A stretch of 51,853 bases of DNA from Pseudomonadota bacterium (GTDB lineage: Bacteria; Pseudomonadota; Gammaproteobacteria; Burkholderiales; Rhodocyclaceae): NCBI GenBank assembly GCA_018261895.1, contig JAGTRT010000017.1, positions 1 to 51,853 of the forward strand. The letters run 5' to 3'. Below are positions 27,062 through 37,321 of this stretch, piece by piece. Numbering within the stretch: the first letter of the stretch is position 1; the number at the start of each line of letters is the position of its first letter. The position numbers were made by a program, and so were the translations under genes. Under the pieces are notes generated by a model. It made no database searches, was not told the DNA's origin, and saw only the letters and a program-made list of their open reading frames with translations.

Positions 27062-28348
27062 TTATGGATAGTAAGGGCCCCAGGCCGGTTCGCGGACATC
27101 GCCCGCAGCAACCGAGAGGCGTTGTTTGATCCTGCCATCGCTGGAGACAGCCGATAGTACGCCGCGCCCGCCGACTTCAGTGGCGATCAGGATCATGCGG
27201 CTATTCGGGGCGAAACTCGGGGATTCGTCCTTGTAGGAATCGCTCACCACCTGCACCTGGCGCGTGGCCAGGTCCATGACGGCAAGCTGGAAGCGGCCTT
27301 CGCGGCGGCTGATGAAAGCGAGGCTCTTGCCGTCCGGCGACGGACGCGGCGAGACGTTGTAGCTGCCCTCGAAGGTGACGCGACGCGCATCGCCGCCGTT
27401 GGCGCCAATCTGGTAGACCTGCGGGCTGCCGCCGCGGTCGGAGGTGAAATAGATCATGCTGCCATCGGCCGAATAACGCGGCTCGGTATCGATGCCGGAC
27501 GACGAGGTGATGCGCTGCAGGCCGCTGCCGTCGGCATTGACCGAATAAAGCTGGGAGAAGCCGTCCTTGGAGAGCACGACGGCCAGCTTCTGGCCATTCG
27601 GCGACCAGGCCGGTGCCGAGTTGGAACCCTTGAAGTTGGCGACGATGTGGCGTTGGCCGGAGGCCAGTGAATGGACGTAGATGACCGGTTTCTTTTTCTC
27701 GAAGGAAACGTAGGCCAGGCGACCGCCATCCGGCGACCACACGGGCGAGATGATCGGTTCGGTCGAGGTCAGCGCGGTGGCGGCATTCTGGCCGTCGGAA
27801 TCGGCGATCTGCAGCAGGAACTGGCCGCGCGCCTTGACGACGTAGGCAATGCGCGTCGAGAAAACGCCCTTTTCGCCGGTCAGCTTTTCGTAGATGAAAT
27901 CGGCGATGCGGTGGCCGGCGGCACGCAACTGGGCATTGCTGGTGACGTAGGCGGCGCCGCCCAGCGACACGCCCTTTTGCGTATCGTAAAGGCGGAAGCG
28001 CGCTTCCATTCGGCCATCGGCGCTGCGCGCGATGCTGCCGGCAGCCAGCGCGTCGGCACCACGCCCCTTCCAGTCGCCGAAGTTGATCTGGGCACTTTCG
28101 TCGAAAGCCAGGTTGTTGTGATCGACCAGCTTGAACAGGCCGCTGCGTTCCAGGTCGGCGCGCACGGTCGACGTGATGACGCGGGAGGCGGTCGGATCAC
28201 CCGGAAAATCGACGATCGTGACCGGAATCCGGTTCGCACCGGCGCCCGTGATCTCGATCGACAACTGTGCCTGGGCGAATCCCACGGTCAACAGGAAAAA
28301 AGGCAGAAAAATGAAACGTAAAATTGGGGACATTGCACTCATTTTCAT
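27062..28348 (-). CDS. tolB: Tol–Pal system beta-propeller TolB
   Basis: A 428-residue periplasmic protein with signal peptide, N-terminal TolB domain (about 28–150) and a six-bladed propeller of WSPDGGRLAYVS, WSPNGQKLAVV, YSADGSMIYFTSDRGG and PSPDGKSLAFIS repeats. It links Pal with the TolQRA motor. The hydrophobic core of the signal peptide, residues 11–22 (RFIFLPFFLLTV), is encoded by a sense copy of the 34-bp repeat. ATGs at residues 1, 3 and 6 are possible starts. Confidence 0.93.
   Translation of the reverse strand: MKMSAMSPILRFIFLPFFLLTVGFAQAQLSIEITGAGANRIPVTIVDFPGDPTASRVITSTVRADLERSGLFKLVDHNNLAFDESAQINFGDWKGRGADALAAGSIARSADGRMEARFRLYDTQKGVSLGGAAYVTSNAQLRAAGHRIADFIYEKLTGEKGVFSTRIAYVVKARGQFLLQIADSDGQNAATALTSTEPIISPVWSPDGGRLAYVSFEKKKPVIYVHSLASGQRHIVANFKGSNSAPAWSPNGQKLAVVLSKDGFSQLYSVNADGSGLQRITSSSGIDTEPRYSADGSMIYFTSDRGGSPQVYQIGANGGDARRVTFEGSYNVSPRPSPDGKSLAFISRREGRFQLAVMDLATRQVQVVSDSYKDESPSFAPNSRMILIATEVGGRGVLSAVSSDGRIKQRLSVAAGDVREPAWGPYYP
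28284..28317 (-). repeat. 34-bp interspersed repeat, copy 7 (tolB signal peptide)
   Basis: Minus-strand, sense copy that encodes the hydrophobic core of the TolB signal peptide. Right half CTTTTTTCCTGTTGACCGT differs from the T-rich consensus at two positions; the left part is GTTTCATTTTTCTG. Confidence 0.75.
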
Positions 28349-28364
28349 AAAGTTTCGCGCGATT

Positions 28365-29144
28365 TTACTCTTCTAACGGCCGGTATTTGATTTCAAGTTC
28401 CCGCTTGAACAGCGAGGGATCATCGGGCTTGGGCAAGGGTGAGGATTTGCGGATGGCGCGCTCGATGGCGATGTCGAGCGCCGGATTGCCGCTCGACCGC
28501 TTGAGCGTCACGTCGAGCACTTCGCCGCCCGGCAGCTGGTTGACCACGAAGATGGCCTCCGGATTGCCCTGAATGGACGGCGGCAGCACAATGTTGCCGC
28601 GAATCTTGCCGCGGATCTTGCTCGCATAGTCGGCCAGCCCGCGCTTGTTCGACGATGCGCGCTGCTCGGCCTCTGCCGCGGCGGCATTGGCCAATTGCTG
28701 GGTATTCGGCCGCGGCTTCAGGTCGGCCGTCTCGCGCGCCAGTTCCTTGCTGAAATCGAATTTCGGCTGCGCCTTGGGCGGCTCAGGTTTCTTCGGTTCG
28801 GGCTTGGGCGGTTCCGGTTTGGGCTCGGGCTTTTTCGGTTCCGGCTTCTTCTTGTCTTCCTTGACGACGATTTCCGGCTTCTTGACCACCGGTTCCGGCT
28901 TGGGCTCGACCCTGGGAATCGGTTTCGGCGGTTCCGGCTTGACCTCCGGCTCGGGTGGCGGCGGAGGCGGCACATACTGGGCGGGTGCTGGCTGGGCCGA
29001 CCACAGCTCGACTTCCATGATTTCCGGCTTGCTGCGTTTCCATTGCACCCCGAAGAACAGGAAGGCGAGCAAGGCCACGTGCACCAGAACGGTGAACGCC
29101 AGCGCGTATTTCTTGCCGGGCTCTTCGGGTTTGTCGAGGATCAT
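28365..29144 (-). CDS. tolA: Tol–Pal system protein TolA
   Basis: A 259-residue protein with a single N-terminal membrane helix (about 14–34; ALAFTVLVHVALLAFLFFG), a long Pro/Glu/Lys-rich periplasmic arm (PEPKKPEPKPEPPKP-type repeats, about 55–135) and a C-terminal TolA/TonB-C domain (about 165–259, with YASKIRGKIRGNIVLPP and VLDVTLKRSSGNPALDIAIERAI). It spans the periplasm and couples TolQR proton-motive force to TolB–Pal. The arm is proline-rich, unlike the Ala/Lys-rich helix of the E. coli protein. Confidence 0.92.
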   Translation of the reverse strand: MILDKPEEPGKKYALAFTVLVHVALLAFLFFGVQWKRSKPEIMEVELWSAQPAPAQYVPPPPPPEPEVKPEPPKPIPRVEPKPEPVVKKPEIVVKEDKKKPEPKKPEPKPEPPKPEPKKPEPPKAQPKFDFSKELARETADLKPRPNTQQLANAAAAEAEQRASSNKRGLADYASKIRGKIRGNIVLPPSIQGNPEAIFVVNQLPGGEVLDVTLKRSSGNPALDIAIERAIRKSSPLPKPDDPSLFKRELEIKYRPLEE

Positions 29145-29150
29145 GGAAGC

Positions 29151-29552
29151 TTACTTGCTGGCCGTTTCCAGGCCGACCTTCTGGAACCCTGCCCGCTTGG
29201 CCTCATCGAGCACCTCGATGACGTTCTTGTACTGGGTTTCCTTGGCGCCGGCGATGAGGATCGGGGTGTTCTTGTCGGCTTCGTTCAGGGCGGCCAGTTG
29301 CGCCTTGAGATCCTTCATGCCCTTCAGCTTCGTCTCGTCGCCCTTGATGCTGAACAGCGACAGGCTGCCGTCGTCCTTGATCTGCACCTTGACGTACTTG
29401 TCCGGCTTTTGCGGCGCCGTGCCCGAGGCCGGCAGATCGACCGAACCGGTCGTCATCATCGGCGTCGCCACCATGAAGATGACGAGCAGGACGAGCATGA
29501 CGTCGATGTAGGGGACGACGTTGATTTCGTTTTTCAGGCGGCGCTGGCGCAT
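29151..29552 (-). CDS. tolR: Tol–Pal system protein TolR
   Basis: A 133-residue ExbD/TolR protein starting MRQRRLKNEINVVPYIDVMLVLLVIFMV in the first 30 residues. The proton-path aspartate is in PYIDVMLVLL (Asp17). One N-terminal membrane helix and a periplasmic domain follow. With TolQ it forms the energising motor of the Tol–Pal system. It lies 4 bp after tolQ and 6 bp before tolA. Confidence 0.94.
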   Translation of the reverse strand: MRQRRLKNEINVVPYIDVMLVLLVIFMVATPMMTTGSVDLPASGTAPQKPDKYVKVQIKDDGSLSLFSIKGDETKLKGMKDLKAQLAALNEADKNTPILIAGAKETQYKNVIEVLDEAKRAGFQKVGLETASK

Positions 29553-29556
29553 GGCC

Positions 29557-30230
<674 letters not shown>

Positions 30231-30234
<4 letters not shown>

Positions 30235-30653
30235 TTAAGCGCTTCCAGTTTGCGGTGCAGAAAATCGGGAATGGCGGCCGGCGTCATGGTGGCCATGTTG
30301 ACGCAGGCGATTTCGACGGTGCCGGTGACGAGTTCGTCGTCGCCACGGCGGACATGCTGGCGGAAGACGACACGGACGCGGGTCAGCTTTTCGACTTCGA
30401 GGCCGACGATCAGCTCGTCATCGAGGCGGGCCGGCTTGAGGTACTCGCAGCTCGCCTTGCGGGCGACGAAGCCGATGCCGGCTTCCGAGGCCAGGGCCGA
30501 CTGGTCGTGGCCGGCAAAACGCATCCACTCGGTGCGGCAGCGTTCGAAGAATTTGAGGTAATTGGCGTAGTACACGACACCGCCCGCATCGGTATCCTCG
30601 TAGTAGACGCGGACCGGGATCGAGAAGGCGTTGGGCTTAGGCTCATATTTCAT
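30231..30653 (-). CDS. ybgC: Acyl-CoA thioesterase YbgC (Tol–Pal operon)
   Basis: A 140-residue single hotdog-fold thioesterase. The active-site segment [21 protein letters not shown] contains the catalytic aspartate and the hotdog helix, near residues 18–38. In other bacteria YbgC hydrolyses acyl-CoA or acyl-ACP thioesters. It is the first gene of ybgC–tolQRAB–pal–cpoB. The promoter presumably lies in 30654–30765. Confidence 0.94.
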
Positions 30654-30713
30654 CCCGGGATTTTACCTTGCGCCGCAACATTGTTTTGTAACGATCTGTT
30701 TCCATAACCATTA

Positions 30714-30743
30714 TTCGCATTTTCCGCGCGGGAAAAATGCGAA
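30714..30743. terminator. Inverted repeat between ruvB and ybgC
   Basis: TTCGCATTTTCC and GGAAAAATGCGAA pair around a GCGCG-rich loop with one bulged base. It lies 22 bp after the ruvB stop. It may terminate the ruv transcript, though no long T run follows on that strand, or be part of the ybgC regulatory region. Confidence 0.4.
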
Positions 30744-30765
30744 CGAAAACAGGCGGCGCCGACGC

Positions 30766-31839
30766 CTATTCTTCCGACAACAGATCGCGGACGACCGCAC
30801 TGGCCGGCTCGGCCAGCCCGAGGTGGCGATAGATGGCCGGCGTCGCGATTCGGCCGCGCAGCGTGCGCTGCAGGTAGCCTTGCTGGATAAGGTAGGGCTC
30901 GAGCACGTCCTCGATGGTGTCGCGGGCCTCGCCGATGGCGGCGGCAAGGTTGTCGACGCCGACCGGGCCGCCGCCGAACTTGTCGATGACGGCCGACAAC
31001 AGCTTGCGGTCCATGATGTCGAGGCCGGCCGGATCGACGTCGAGCATGTGCAGCGCCTTGTCGGCGACGCCGCGCGTGATGTTGCCGTCGGCCTTGACCT
31101 CGGCGTAGTCACGCACCCGGCGGAGCAGGCGGTTGGCGATGCGCGGCGTACCGCGCGAGCGCTTGGCGATTTCGAAGGCGCCCTCCGGATCGATGGGCGC
31201 ATTGAGCAGCGTGGCCGAACGGCTGACGATGCTTTTCAGCTCTTCCGCCGAATAGAACTCGAGGCGGGCGACAATGCCGAAGCGGTCGCGCAGCGGATTG
31301 GTCAGCATGCCGGCACGTGTCGTCGCGCCGACCAGCGTGAAGGGCGGCAGGTCGAGCTTGACCGAACGGGCGGCCGGGCCTTCGCCGATCATGATGTCGA
31401 TCTGGAAGTCTTCGAGCGCCGGGTAGAGGATTTCCTCGACGACCGGGCTCAGGCGGTGGATTTCGTCGATGAACAGCACGTCGTGCGGCTCGAGATTGGT
31501 CAGGATGGCGGCCAGGTCGCCGGCGCGCTCAAGCACCGGACCTGAAGTCTGGCGCAGGTTGACGCCCATTTCGGCGGCGACGATGTGGGCCAGCGTCGTC
31601 TTGCCCAGGCCCGGCGGGCCGAAGAGCAGCACGTGGTCGAGCGATTCACCGCGGTTCTTGGCGGCCTGGATGAAGATGTCGAGCTGCTCGCGGATTTTTT
31701 CCTGGCCCGTGTAGTCGGCCAGCCGCTTGGGACGCAGCGCGCGTTCGAGCGCCTCTTCCTGCGCGGATTTCGAATTTGGGGCAATTATCCGGTCGACCGT
31801 GGGAATGGCGGCGGGACTGAGTTTGTCGGTTTCGATCAT
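30766..31839 (-). CDS. ruvB: Holliday junction branch migration ATPase RuvB
   Basis: A 357-residue AAA+ motor. Walker A is GPPGLGKTT, Walker B is LFIDEIHRL, sensor 1 region is GATTRAGML and the C-terminal winged helix ends near YRHLGL. It drives branch migration of Holliday junctions with RuvA. N-terminal residues 14–25 ([12 protein letters not shown]), before the AAA+ core, are encoded by an antisense 34-bp repeat copy. Its ATG overlaps the stop of the AI-2E-family gene (ATGA). Confidence 0.95.
   Translation of the reverse strand: MIETDKLSPAAIPTVDRIIAPNSKSAQEEALERALRPKRLADYTGQEKIREQLDIFIQAAKNRGESLDHVLLFGPPGLGKTTLAHIVAAEMGVNLRQTSGPVLERAGDLAAILTNLEPHDVLFIDEIHRLSPVVEEILYPALEDFQIDIMIGEGPAARSVKLDLPPFTLVGATTRAGMLTNPLRDRFGIVARLEFYSAEELKSIVSRSATLLNAPIDPEGAFEIAKRSRGTPRIANRLLRRVRDYAEVKADGNITRGVADKALHMLDVDPAGLDIMDRKLLSAVIDKFGGGPVGVDNLAAAIGEARDTIEDVLEPYLIQQGYLQRTLRGRIATPAIYRHLGLAEPASAVVRDLLSEE
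31767..31800 (+). repeat. 34-bp interspersed repeat, copy 8 (inside ruvB)
   Basis: Plus-strand copy lying antisense within the ruvB N-terminus, residues 14–25. ATTTCGAATTTGGGG at the left and ATCCGGTCGACCGT at the right, with one change in the otherwise invariant GTTGACCG. Confidence 0.75.
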
Positions 31840-32891
31840 GCGTGTTGTTCCTCACGAAGCCAGCGCTGCAGAAGCATGTCGCCGAGTGCCAGCAATACCG
31901 GGCCGAGAAAGATGCCGATGAAGCCGAAGACGAGCACGCCACCCAGCACGCCAAGCGCGATGAGCAGGATGGACAGCCCGGCACCGCGGGCGATCAGGAT
32001 CGGCTTGACGAAATTGTCGATGCTGCTGATGACGAACAGGCCGTAGAGCACCATGAAAATCGCCCAGGCGGTCTGTCCCTCGCTGTACAGCCAGGCGGCG
32101 GCGCCACCCCAGATAAGCGGCGGACCGACCGGAATCATCGACAGGAAAAAGGTGGCGAAGCCGAGCAGCATGGCCTGCGGCACGCCGGCAATCAGGAAAC
32201 CGATCATGGCCACCGTACCCTGCGCCGCCGCCGTGCCGACAATGCCGAGCATGACACCGACGACCGTACCACGGGCCTTGTCGAGCATGTTTTCGCCGAG
32301 TTCGCCGCCCAGCTTGCGGGCGCCAACGTAGAGTGCATGGCTGATCGCCGTGCCGTCGCGGTAGAGAAAGAAGGTGACGAAGAGCACGAGGGCGAGTTGC
32401 AGCAGCCCGTTGGCCGCGATGCCGCCGAGCGCCAGCGCCAGTTGGCGGGCCGGCGCGATCAGTTGCTTGACGAGGGCATTGAGTTCTTCGCGATTGCCGG
32501 CCAGGCGATGCCAGACCGTATCGATTTCGCCGCCGACGAAGGGCAGGCCGGCCAGCCAGCCCGGCGGATCGGCCGGCAGGCCCTGCTCGATGTAGGGCTT
32601 GAGGTAGTCGATCAGGTTGTCGGCGCCATTGGCCAGCGAGCCGGCCAGGAACAACGTGGGCAGGAGCAGGACAAGGACCAGCGCCAGCGTCATGAGCGAG
32701 GCACCCACGGTATTGCGCCCGCCGAGTTTCGGCAACAGATTCTCGGCATAGGCCCGCCAGGTGCAGACCCAGACGACGAACGCGAAAAGCACGGCGCCGA
32801 TGAAGGGCAGCAGCACGGTGATGCAGCCGACGATGAGCAGCACCACCAGCGCGATCTGCGCCAGGCGTTTGGGATCCTGTTCCTCGATCAT
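31836..32891 (-). CDS. AI-2E family transporter (PerM-like)
   Basis: A 351-residue protein starting [17 protein letters not shown], with about eight membrane helices and the family's [27 protein letters not shown] and [23 protein letters not shown] segments. The family includes the TqsA autoinducer-2 exporter and PerM permeases; the substrate here is unknown. The frame remains open to 33053 only because it runs through the dRS3-like repeat, giving translated repeat sequence (VIPAQAGIQ), so that extension is rejected. Confidence 0.87.
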   Translation of the reverse strand: MIEEQDPKRLAQIALVVLLIVGCITVLLPFIGAVLFAFVVWVCTWRAYAENLLPKLGGRNTVGASLMTLALVLVLLLPTLFLAGSLANGADNLIDYLKPYIEQGLPADPPGWLAGLPFVGGEIDTVWHRLAGNREELNALVKQLIAPARQLALALGGIAANGLLQLALVLFVTFFLYRDGTAISHALYVGARKLGGELGENMLDKARGTVVGVMLGIVGTAAAQGTVAMIGFLIAGVPQAMLLGFATFFLSMIPVGPPLIWGGAAAWLYSEGQTAWAIFMVLYGLFVISSIDNFVKPILIARGAGLSILLIALGVLGGVLVFGFIGIFLGPVLLALGDMLLQRWLREEQHA

Positions 32892-32906
32892 CGGGACGCC
32901 TCGACG

Positions 32907-32975
32907 GTCATTCCCGCGCAAGCGGGAATCCATGCGTTCGGAGCGCATCTGGATTCCCGCTTGCGCGGGAATGAC
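32907..32975. repeat. Inverted pair of dRS3-like repeats
   Basis: GTCATTCCCGCGCAAGCGGGAATCCA occurs here and again as its complement, giving arms 32907–32932 and 32950–32975 around an ATGCG/CGCAT-containing centre (quoted in shortened form: ATTCCC-N8-GGGAAT twice). The unit matches the ATTCCC-N8-GGGAAT pattern of dRS3-type repeats known from Neisseria and common in other proteobacteria. The whole can form a long cruciform or RNA hairpin between ruvA and the AI-2E gene. Confidence 0.87.
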
Positions 32976-33000
32976 GTAGCGGTGCGCCCATTCTGCATTT

Positions 33001-33582
33001 TCAAACTTTCGACAAGAGCTTGAGCGCCGCCCGGATGCCGTCCGAGGTACCAATGTCGGCCGGCAGTTGCTTCATCGCCGCCGTCGCTTCCTTCTCGTTG
33101 TAGCCGAGCGCGAGCAGGGCGTTGGCGATGTCCTGCCTGGCGTCGTCGACGGCCGTGCGCAGGGCGACGCCGCCAACGGTATCGGCCAGCTTGCCCTTGA
33201 GTTCGAGGAGCAGCCGTTCGGCCGTCTTCTTGCCGATGCCGGGAATCTTGATCAGGCGGCCGAGTTCCTGCTGCGCCACGGCGGCGGCCAGATCATTGAC
33301 CGACAGGCCGGAGAGCACCGACAGCGCGGTGCGGGCGCCGATGCCGGAGACCTTGAGCAGCTGGCGGAAGGCGAAGCGCTCGGCCTCGCTGAGGAAACCG
33401 TAGAGGAAATGGCCATCCTCGCGCACGGCAAAATGCGTCAGCAGGGTGACCTTCTCGCCGCTCGCCGGCAGGTTGTAGAAGGTGCTCATCGGCACGTCGA
33501 GTTCGTAGCCGACGCCGTTCACGTCGAGGACGATCTGCGGCGGGTTCTTTTCGGCTAGGAGGCCGGTCAGTCTTCCAATCAT
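33001..33582 (-). CDS. ruvA: Holliday junction DNA helicase subunit RuvA
   Basis: A 193-residue protein starting [15 protein letters not shown]. Domain I (OB fold) covers about 1–63, domain II has helix-hairpin-helix motifs [13 protein letters not shown] and [15 protein letters not shown], and a small C-terminal domain III (about 145–193, [17 protein letters not shown]) contacts RuvB. It binds four-way junctions as a tetramer. The start overlaps the UbiA-family stop as ATGA. Confidence 0.95.
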   Translation of the reverse strand: MIGRLTGLLAEKNPPQIVLDVNGVGYELDVPMSTFYNLPASGEKVTLLTHFAVREDGHFLYGFLSEAERFAFRQLLKVSGIGARTALSVLSGLSVNDLAAAVAQQELGRLIKIPGIGKKTAERLLLELKGKLADTVGGVALRTAVDDARQDIANALLALGYNEKEATAAMKQLPADIGTSDGIRAALKLLSKV

Positions 33583-34529
33583 GCGAATATTCCCGAGGCC
33601 GTCGCGAGGAGCGCGGCGACCAGCAACAGGCCGTGCAGGTTGGCGGCCAGAATGGTTTGTTTGATGGCCGGCACCAGCAGGGCCGGATGACCCGCATCCC
33701 GGAGCAGGGACAGCGCGGCGAGCAAGGAGAGCGGCAGGGTCAGCGTGGCGATCAGGGTGATCGCCGGCACGTGGCCGCCGATGACCATGGCGATGAGCCA
33801 GAAATGGGCTAGCAGGGCGATCAGCAGATAACCCCATTTGGCCGTGTCGGCGCCCAGGCGAACGACGATGGTGCGCTTGCCGGCACTCGCGTCGGCCTTG
33901 AGATCGGGAAACTGGTTGATGTAGAGGATGTTGGCGACATGCAGCGCGAAGGGCAGGCCGGCCAGCACGGGGAGGGCAACGACGCTGCCGCGCTGGACGA
34001 AGTCGGTGCCGATGCAGACGAGCAGCCAGCCTGCCACGATGGCCAGCTCGCCAACGCCACGACTCATGAGCTTGAGCGGCGGCGCCGAATAGGCCCAGCC
34101 GACCAGCAGCCCGGCCAGCCCGATGAGCAGCAGGGCCGGTGCCGAATTGGCGGCGAGCCAGAGGCCGGGCGGAATGACCGAGGCGAGCAGGGCGTAGCCG
34201 AACAGCCCGGTTTCGCGCCGGCTGAGCACGCCGTTCTGGATGAAGCGGCTGCCGCCGGTGAAGGGAAACTGGCGCTCGGTGTTGGCGGCGTCGGAACCGT
34301 TCAGCGCATCGTAGTAATCATTGACGACGTTGACGCCGGCATGGGCGACCAGGGCGAAGAAAATGGTCAGCCCGGCTTTCAGCACATCGAGCGGGTAGCC
34401 GCTGAAATAGGCGGTGGCCAGACCGATCAGGCTGCCGATCAGGGTGACGCTGAGGAAGGCCGGGCGGGTCGCCGCGACATACTTGGCGAGCGGGTTGGAA
34501 AAGGTGCTGAGCTGGGGTTCGAGAATCAT
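33579..34529 (-). CDS. UbiA-family prenyltransferase (MenA-like)
   Basis: A 316-residue membrane protein with about nine helices and the first Asp-rich motif [14 protein letters not shown] (about residues 67–80) plus a second, [16 protein letters not shown] (about 205–220). UbiA-family enzymes attach a polyprenyl chain to an aromatic ring. The sequence leans toward MenA-type enzymes, but no menaquinone genes are nearby, so the acceptor is open. It is inserted between ruvC and ruvA, with a 4-base ruvA overlap. Confidence 0.83.
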   Translation of the reverse strand: MILEPQLSTFSNPLAKYVAATRPAFLSVTLIGSLIGLATAYFSGYPLDVLKAGLTIFFALVAHAGVNVVNDYYDALNGSDAANTERQFPFTGGSRFIQNGVLSRRETGLFGYALLASVIPPGLWLAANSAPALLLIGLAGLLVGWAYSAPPLKLMSRGVGELAIVAGWLLVCIGTDFVQRGSVVALPVLAGLPFALHVANILYINQFPDLKADASAGKRTIVVRLGADTAKWGYLLIALLAHFWLIAMVIGGHVPAITLIATLTLPLSLLAALSLLRDAGHPALLVPAIKQTILAANLHGLLLVAALLATASGIFA

Positions 34530-34533
34530 CGCA

Positions 34534-35073
34534 TCATCCTATCAGCCGGCCGCCGCGAACGCGATAGCCGGCCGTGGCCAGCGCCCCCAGGCCCTGTCCG
34601 CCGTGGGCGTGACAGATGGCGCAGGCCAGCGCATCAGCCGCGTCGGCCGTCGGCGCGCCGGGCAGGCTGAGCAGGCGGATGACCATGGCCTGCACCTGAT
34701 CCTTGGCTGCCTTGCCATGGCCGACCACGGCCTGCTTGGTCTGCAAGGCCGTGTATTCGGCGACCGGCAACCCGGCATGCACCAGCGCACTGATCGCCGC
34801 CCCGCGCGCCTGACCGAGCAGCAGCGTCGATTGCGGATTGACGTTGACGAAGACCTTCTCCACCGCCGCCTGATCCGGCGAATAGGTCGCGATGACCTCG
34901 CTGATTCCGGCGAACAACGTCTTGATCCGCTCCGGCAAGGACTGCTTGTCGTTCGACTTGATGCAGCCGCTGGCAATGTAGACGAGCTGGTTGCCGTGTT
35001 TTTCGATGACGCCAAACCCCGTGACGCGCAGACCGGGGTCGATGCCTAGGATGCGGGGGTTTGCCAGACTCAT
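34534..35073 (-). CDS. ruvC: Holliday junction resolvase RuvC
   Basis: A 179-residue endonuclease starting [19 protein letters not shown]. The catalytic acidic residues are visible in ILGIDPG (Asp near 11), VEKVFVN (Glu near 71) and the C-terminal [20 protein letters not shown] lies just before the ATG. It cuts Holliday junctions moved by RuvAB. Its start overlaps the EamA gene stop. Confidence 0.95.
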   Translation of the reverse strand: MSLANPRILGIDPGLRVTGFGVIEKHGNQLVYIASGCIKSNDKQSLPERIKTLFAGISEVIATYSPDQAAVEKVFVNVNPQSTLLLGQARGAAISALVHAGLPVAEYTALQTKQAVVGHGKAAKDQVQAMVIRLLSLPGAPTADAADALACAICHAHGGQGLGALATAGYRVRGGRLIG

Positions 35074-35921
35074 TTGCTCCTCGCCACCAGATATACGCCG
35101 CTCACGGCGACCAACATCCCGAATGTTGCGGTCAACGTCAAATTTTCGCCAAAAATGAAATACGCGATGAGCGCCGTCGTCGGCGGCGTCAGGTAGAACA
35201 GCGCGGCGACATTGACCGCGCTGCCGCTGCGGATGAGCAGGTTGAGCAGGCTGATGGCGCCAATCGAAAGGACCAGCACGAGCCAGCCGAGGGCGAACAC
35301 GAACTCGCCGGCCCACTCGATCCGGTAATTCTCGAACAGCGCCACGGCCAACGCCGTGACGAGCGCCGTCGGCACGAACTGGATGACCGAACCGGTACGC
35401 AGGTCGAACTTCGGGCAGTAGCGTTTCTGGTACAAGGTGCCGGCCGTGATGCCGAGCAGGGCGACCAGCGCCGGGATCAGCATGGGCCCGAGGGCGCCGT
35501 CGCCGAGTTTGCCGGAGACGACCATGCCGACGCCGACAAAGCCCAGCCCCAGCCCGACCCATTGGCGAGTGCTCACTTTCTCGCCGAGCAGCCAACCTGC
35601 GCCTACTGCCGTCAGCAAAGGCTGCATGCCGACGACCAGCGCCGTGACGCCGGCCGGCAGGCCGTGCTTGATGGCGACGAAGACGCCGCCCAGATAGACG
35701 GCATGGACGAGCACGCCCGAGACGCCAATGTGCAGCCAGTCGCGCGGCTTTTCCGGCCACGGCGCGCGGGTGGCCAGCGCGATGCCGAGCATCAGCGTGA
35801 TGACCAGCCCGTAGCGGGTGAGCAGGAAGCTGAGCGGCTCGGCATGCGGCAGGCCGAGCTTGGCGCCGATGAAGCCGGTGCTCCACAGGAAGACGAAGAG
35901 CAGGGGGAAAACGCGTTGCAT
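35070..35921 (-). CDS. EamA/DMT-family transporter
   Basis: A 283-residue protein starting [23 protein letters not shown], with ten membrane helices in two EamA repeats. [18 protein letters not shown] and [22 protein letters not shown] are typical. The export substrate is unknown. Residues 254–265 ([11 protein letters not shown] region) match a diverged sense copy of the 34-bp repeat, although this position is conserved as F-GE-LT in the family, so the match may be partly convergent. It overlaps ruvC by 4 bp. Confidence 0.87.
   Translation of the reverse strand: MQRVFPLLFVFLWSTGFIGAKLGLPHAEPLSFLLTRYGLVITLMLGIALATRAPWPEKPRDWLHIGVSGVLVHAVYLGGVFVAIKHGLPAGVTALVVGMQPLLTAVGAGWLLGEKVSTRQWVGLGLGFVGVGMVVSGKLGDGALGPMLIPALVALLGITAGTLYQKRYCPKFDLRTGSVIQFVPTALVTALAVALFENYRIEWAGEFVFALGWLVLVLSIGAISLLNLLIRSGSAVNVAALFYLTPPTTALIAYFIFGENLTLTATFGMLVAVSGVYLVARSK
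35128..35161 (-). repeat. 34-bp interspersed repeat, copy 9 (diverged, inside an EamA gene)
   Basis: Minus-strand sense match: ATTTCATTTTTGGCG at the left and ACGTTGACCGC at the right. It is the weakest copy and overlaps a naturally conserved protein motif. Confidence 0.5.
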
Positions 35922-35925
35922 GGTC

Positions 35926-36429
35926 CTAATGCGCCGGCGCGGCACATTGCCGGCGGGCTTCGAGCAAGGTCTCGAACAGGAGGCGGGCATCACCGCTGGC
36001 TCGGTGCCTGGTCAGCGCGAGGCGGGCCTCGACCTCGCGTCGCGTGCCATGCCACAGCGACTTTTCGCACTCGCCAAGAAGCTCGCGGATGTCCTTGAGA
36101 TCGAACGATGGCACCAGCCCCGCCGCGTCGTACATGAGGCTCAGCCAGACATAGTCGTAGGCCCAGGCGTCGCAATAGACGCGCTGGCCACGCAGGGCGC
36201 GATTGAGGGTGTGGCAGACTTCGGCCACCGGCTTGCCCTTGCTGACGAGAAGTTCGCGGTCGATGCCATGCACCGCCTCGGCTGACTCGTCCCAGTGGGT
36301 CCAGCCGTCGGCCGGACTGAGCAGGCTGCAATAGGCCTGTCCGTCCGGCATGTAGTAACCGACTTCGATCGGATAACTGCCGCGCCCGAAACCCGAGGCT
36401 TCGATGTCGATGATGACGGGCAGCGGCAC
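35926..36429 (-). CDS. DnaQ-like 3'-5' exonuclease family protein
   Basis: A 167-residue protein with DEDD-type exonuclease features: IIDIEASG (Asp and Glu of motif I), HGIDRELL near residue 55, CDAWAYDYVWLSLMYD (motif II Asp) and RHRASGDARLLFE (motif III His and Asp). It may trim nucleic acids; the substrate is not evident. It starts 8 bp after yebC and precedes the EamA gene by 4 bp, in the yebC–ruv cluster. Confidence 0.8.
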   Translation of the reverse strand: MPLPVIIDIEASGFGRGSYPIEVGYYMPDGQAYCSLLSPADGWTHWDESAEAVHGIDRELLVSKGKPVAEVCHTLNRALRGQRVYCDAWAYDYVWLSLMYDAAGLVPSFDLKDIRELLGECEKSLWHGTRREVEARLALTRHRASGDARLLFETLLEARRQCAAPAH

Positions 36430-36437
36430 GGTGCCGA

Positions 36438-37163
36438 TCAGTCTTCGATCACGGCGGTGGTGTAGATTTCCTGGACGTCGTCGAGGTTTTCCAGCGCGTC
36501 GAGCAGCTTCTGCATCTTCACGCCGTCTTCACCGGCGAAGACGTTTTCCCCTTCCGGCTTCATCGTGACTTCGCCGAACTCCGGCTTGAAGCCGGCGGCT
36601 TCGAGCGCATCCTTGACGGCCATGTAGTCGTTGGGCGGGGTCAGGACTTCGATCGAGCCGTCGTCGTTGGTCATCACGTCGTCGGCGCCGGCCTCGATGG
36701 CGGCGTCCATGAGCGCGCCTTCATCGGTACCCGGGGCAAAAATCATCTGGCCGACATGCTTGAACTGGAAAGCCACGCAGCCGTCGGAACCCATGTTGCC
36801 GCCGAACTTGGAAAAGGCGTGGCGGACTTCGGCCACCGTACGCACCTTGTTGTCGGTCAGGCAGTCGACCATGATCGCCGCGCCGCCGATCCCGTAGCCT
36901 TCGTAACGGATCTCGATGTACTCGACGCCCTCGAGTTCGCCCGTACCCTTCTTGATCGCAGTGTCGATCTTGTCCTTGGGCATGTTGACGCCCTTGGCCT
37001 TTTCGACGGCAACGCGCAAGCGCGGGTTGAAACCGGGGTCGCCGCCGCCCATCTTGGCGGCAACGGTGATTTCCTTGGCAATCTTGGAGAAGGCGGCGCC
37101 GCGCTTCTCGTCCTGGCGACCTTTACGGTGCTGAATATTGGCCCACTTGGAATGACCAGCCAT
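36438..37163 (-). CDS. yebC: YebC/PmpR-family protein
   Basis: A 241-residue protein starting [22 protein letters not shown], the family signature, with [21 protein letters not shown] and a late [12 protein letters not shown]. YebC proteins were described as transcription regulators and, more recently, as ribosome-associated factors that help translation of difficult stretches. It is the first gene of the ruv cluster here, as in many proteobacteria. Confidence 0.95.
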   Translation of the reverse strand: MAGHSKWANIQHRKGRQDEKRGAAFSKIAKEITVAAKMGGGDPGFNPRLRVAVEKAKGVNMPKDKIDTAIKKGTGELEGVEYIEIRYEGYGIGGAAIMVDCLTDNKVRTVAEVRHAFSKFGGNMGSDGCVAFQFKHVGQMIFAPGTDEGALMDAAIEAGADDVMTNDDGSIEVLTPPNDYMAVKDALEAAGFKPEFGEVTMKPEGENVFAGEDGVKMQKLLDALENLDDVQEIYTTAVIED

Positions 37164-37321
37164 GCTGTTTCCCTGAATGCAAATAACGAAGAAGGCGAGA
37201 TTTTACCCGCCCGGCGCCTTCTCGTCAGGAGCGCATCGCATCCCGGCTTACGCTATTTCACAAAGCCCCGGCTGCCCATTGCTAGAATGCCGGAATACTT
37301 TTCCCGCTGGAGACGCCCGCC

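Noticed and set aside
32892..33053. N-terminal extension of the AI-2E-family protein containing VIPAQAGIQ
   Set aside because: This peptide is the translation of the dRS3-like repeat, a common annotation artefact.
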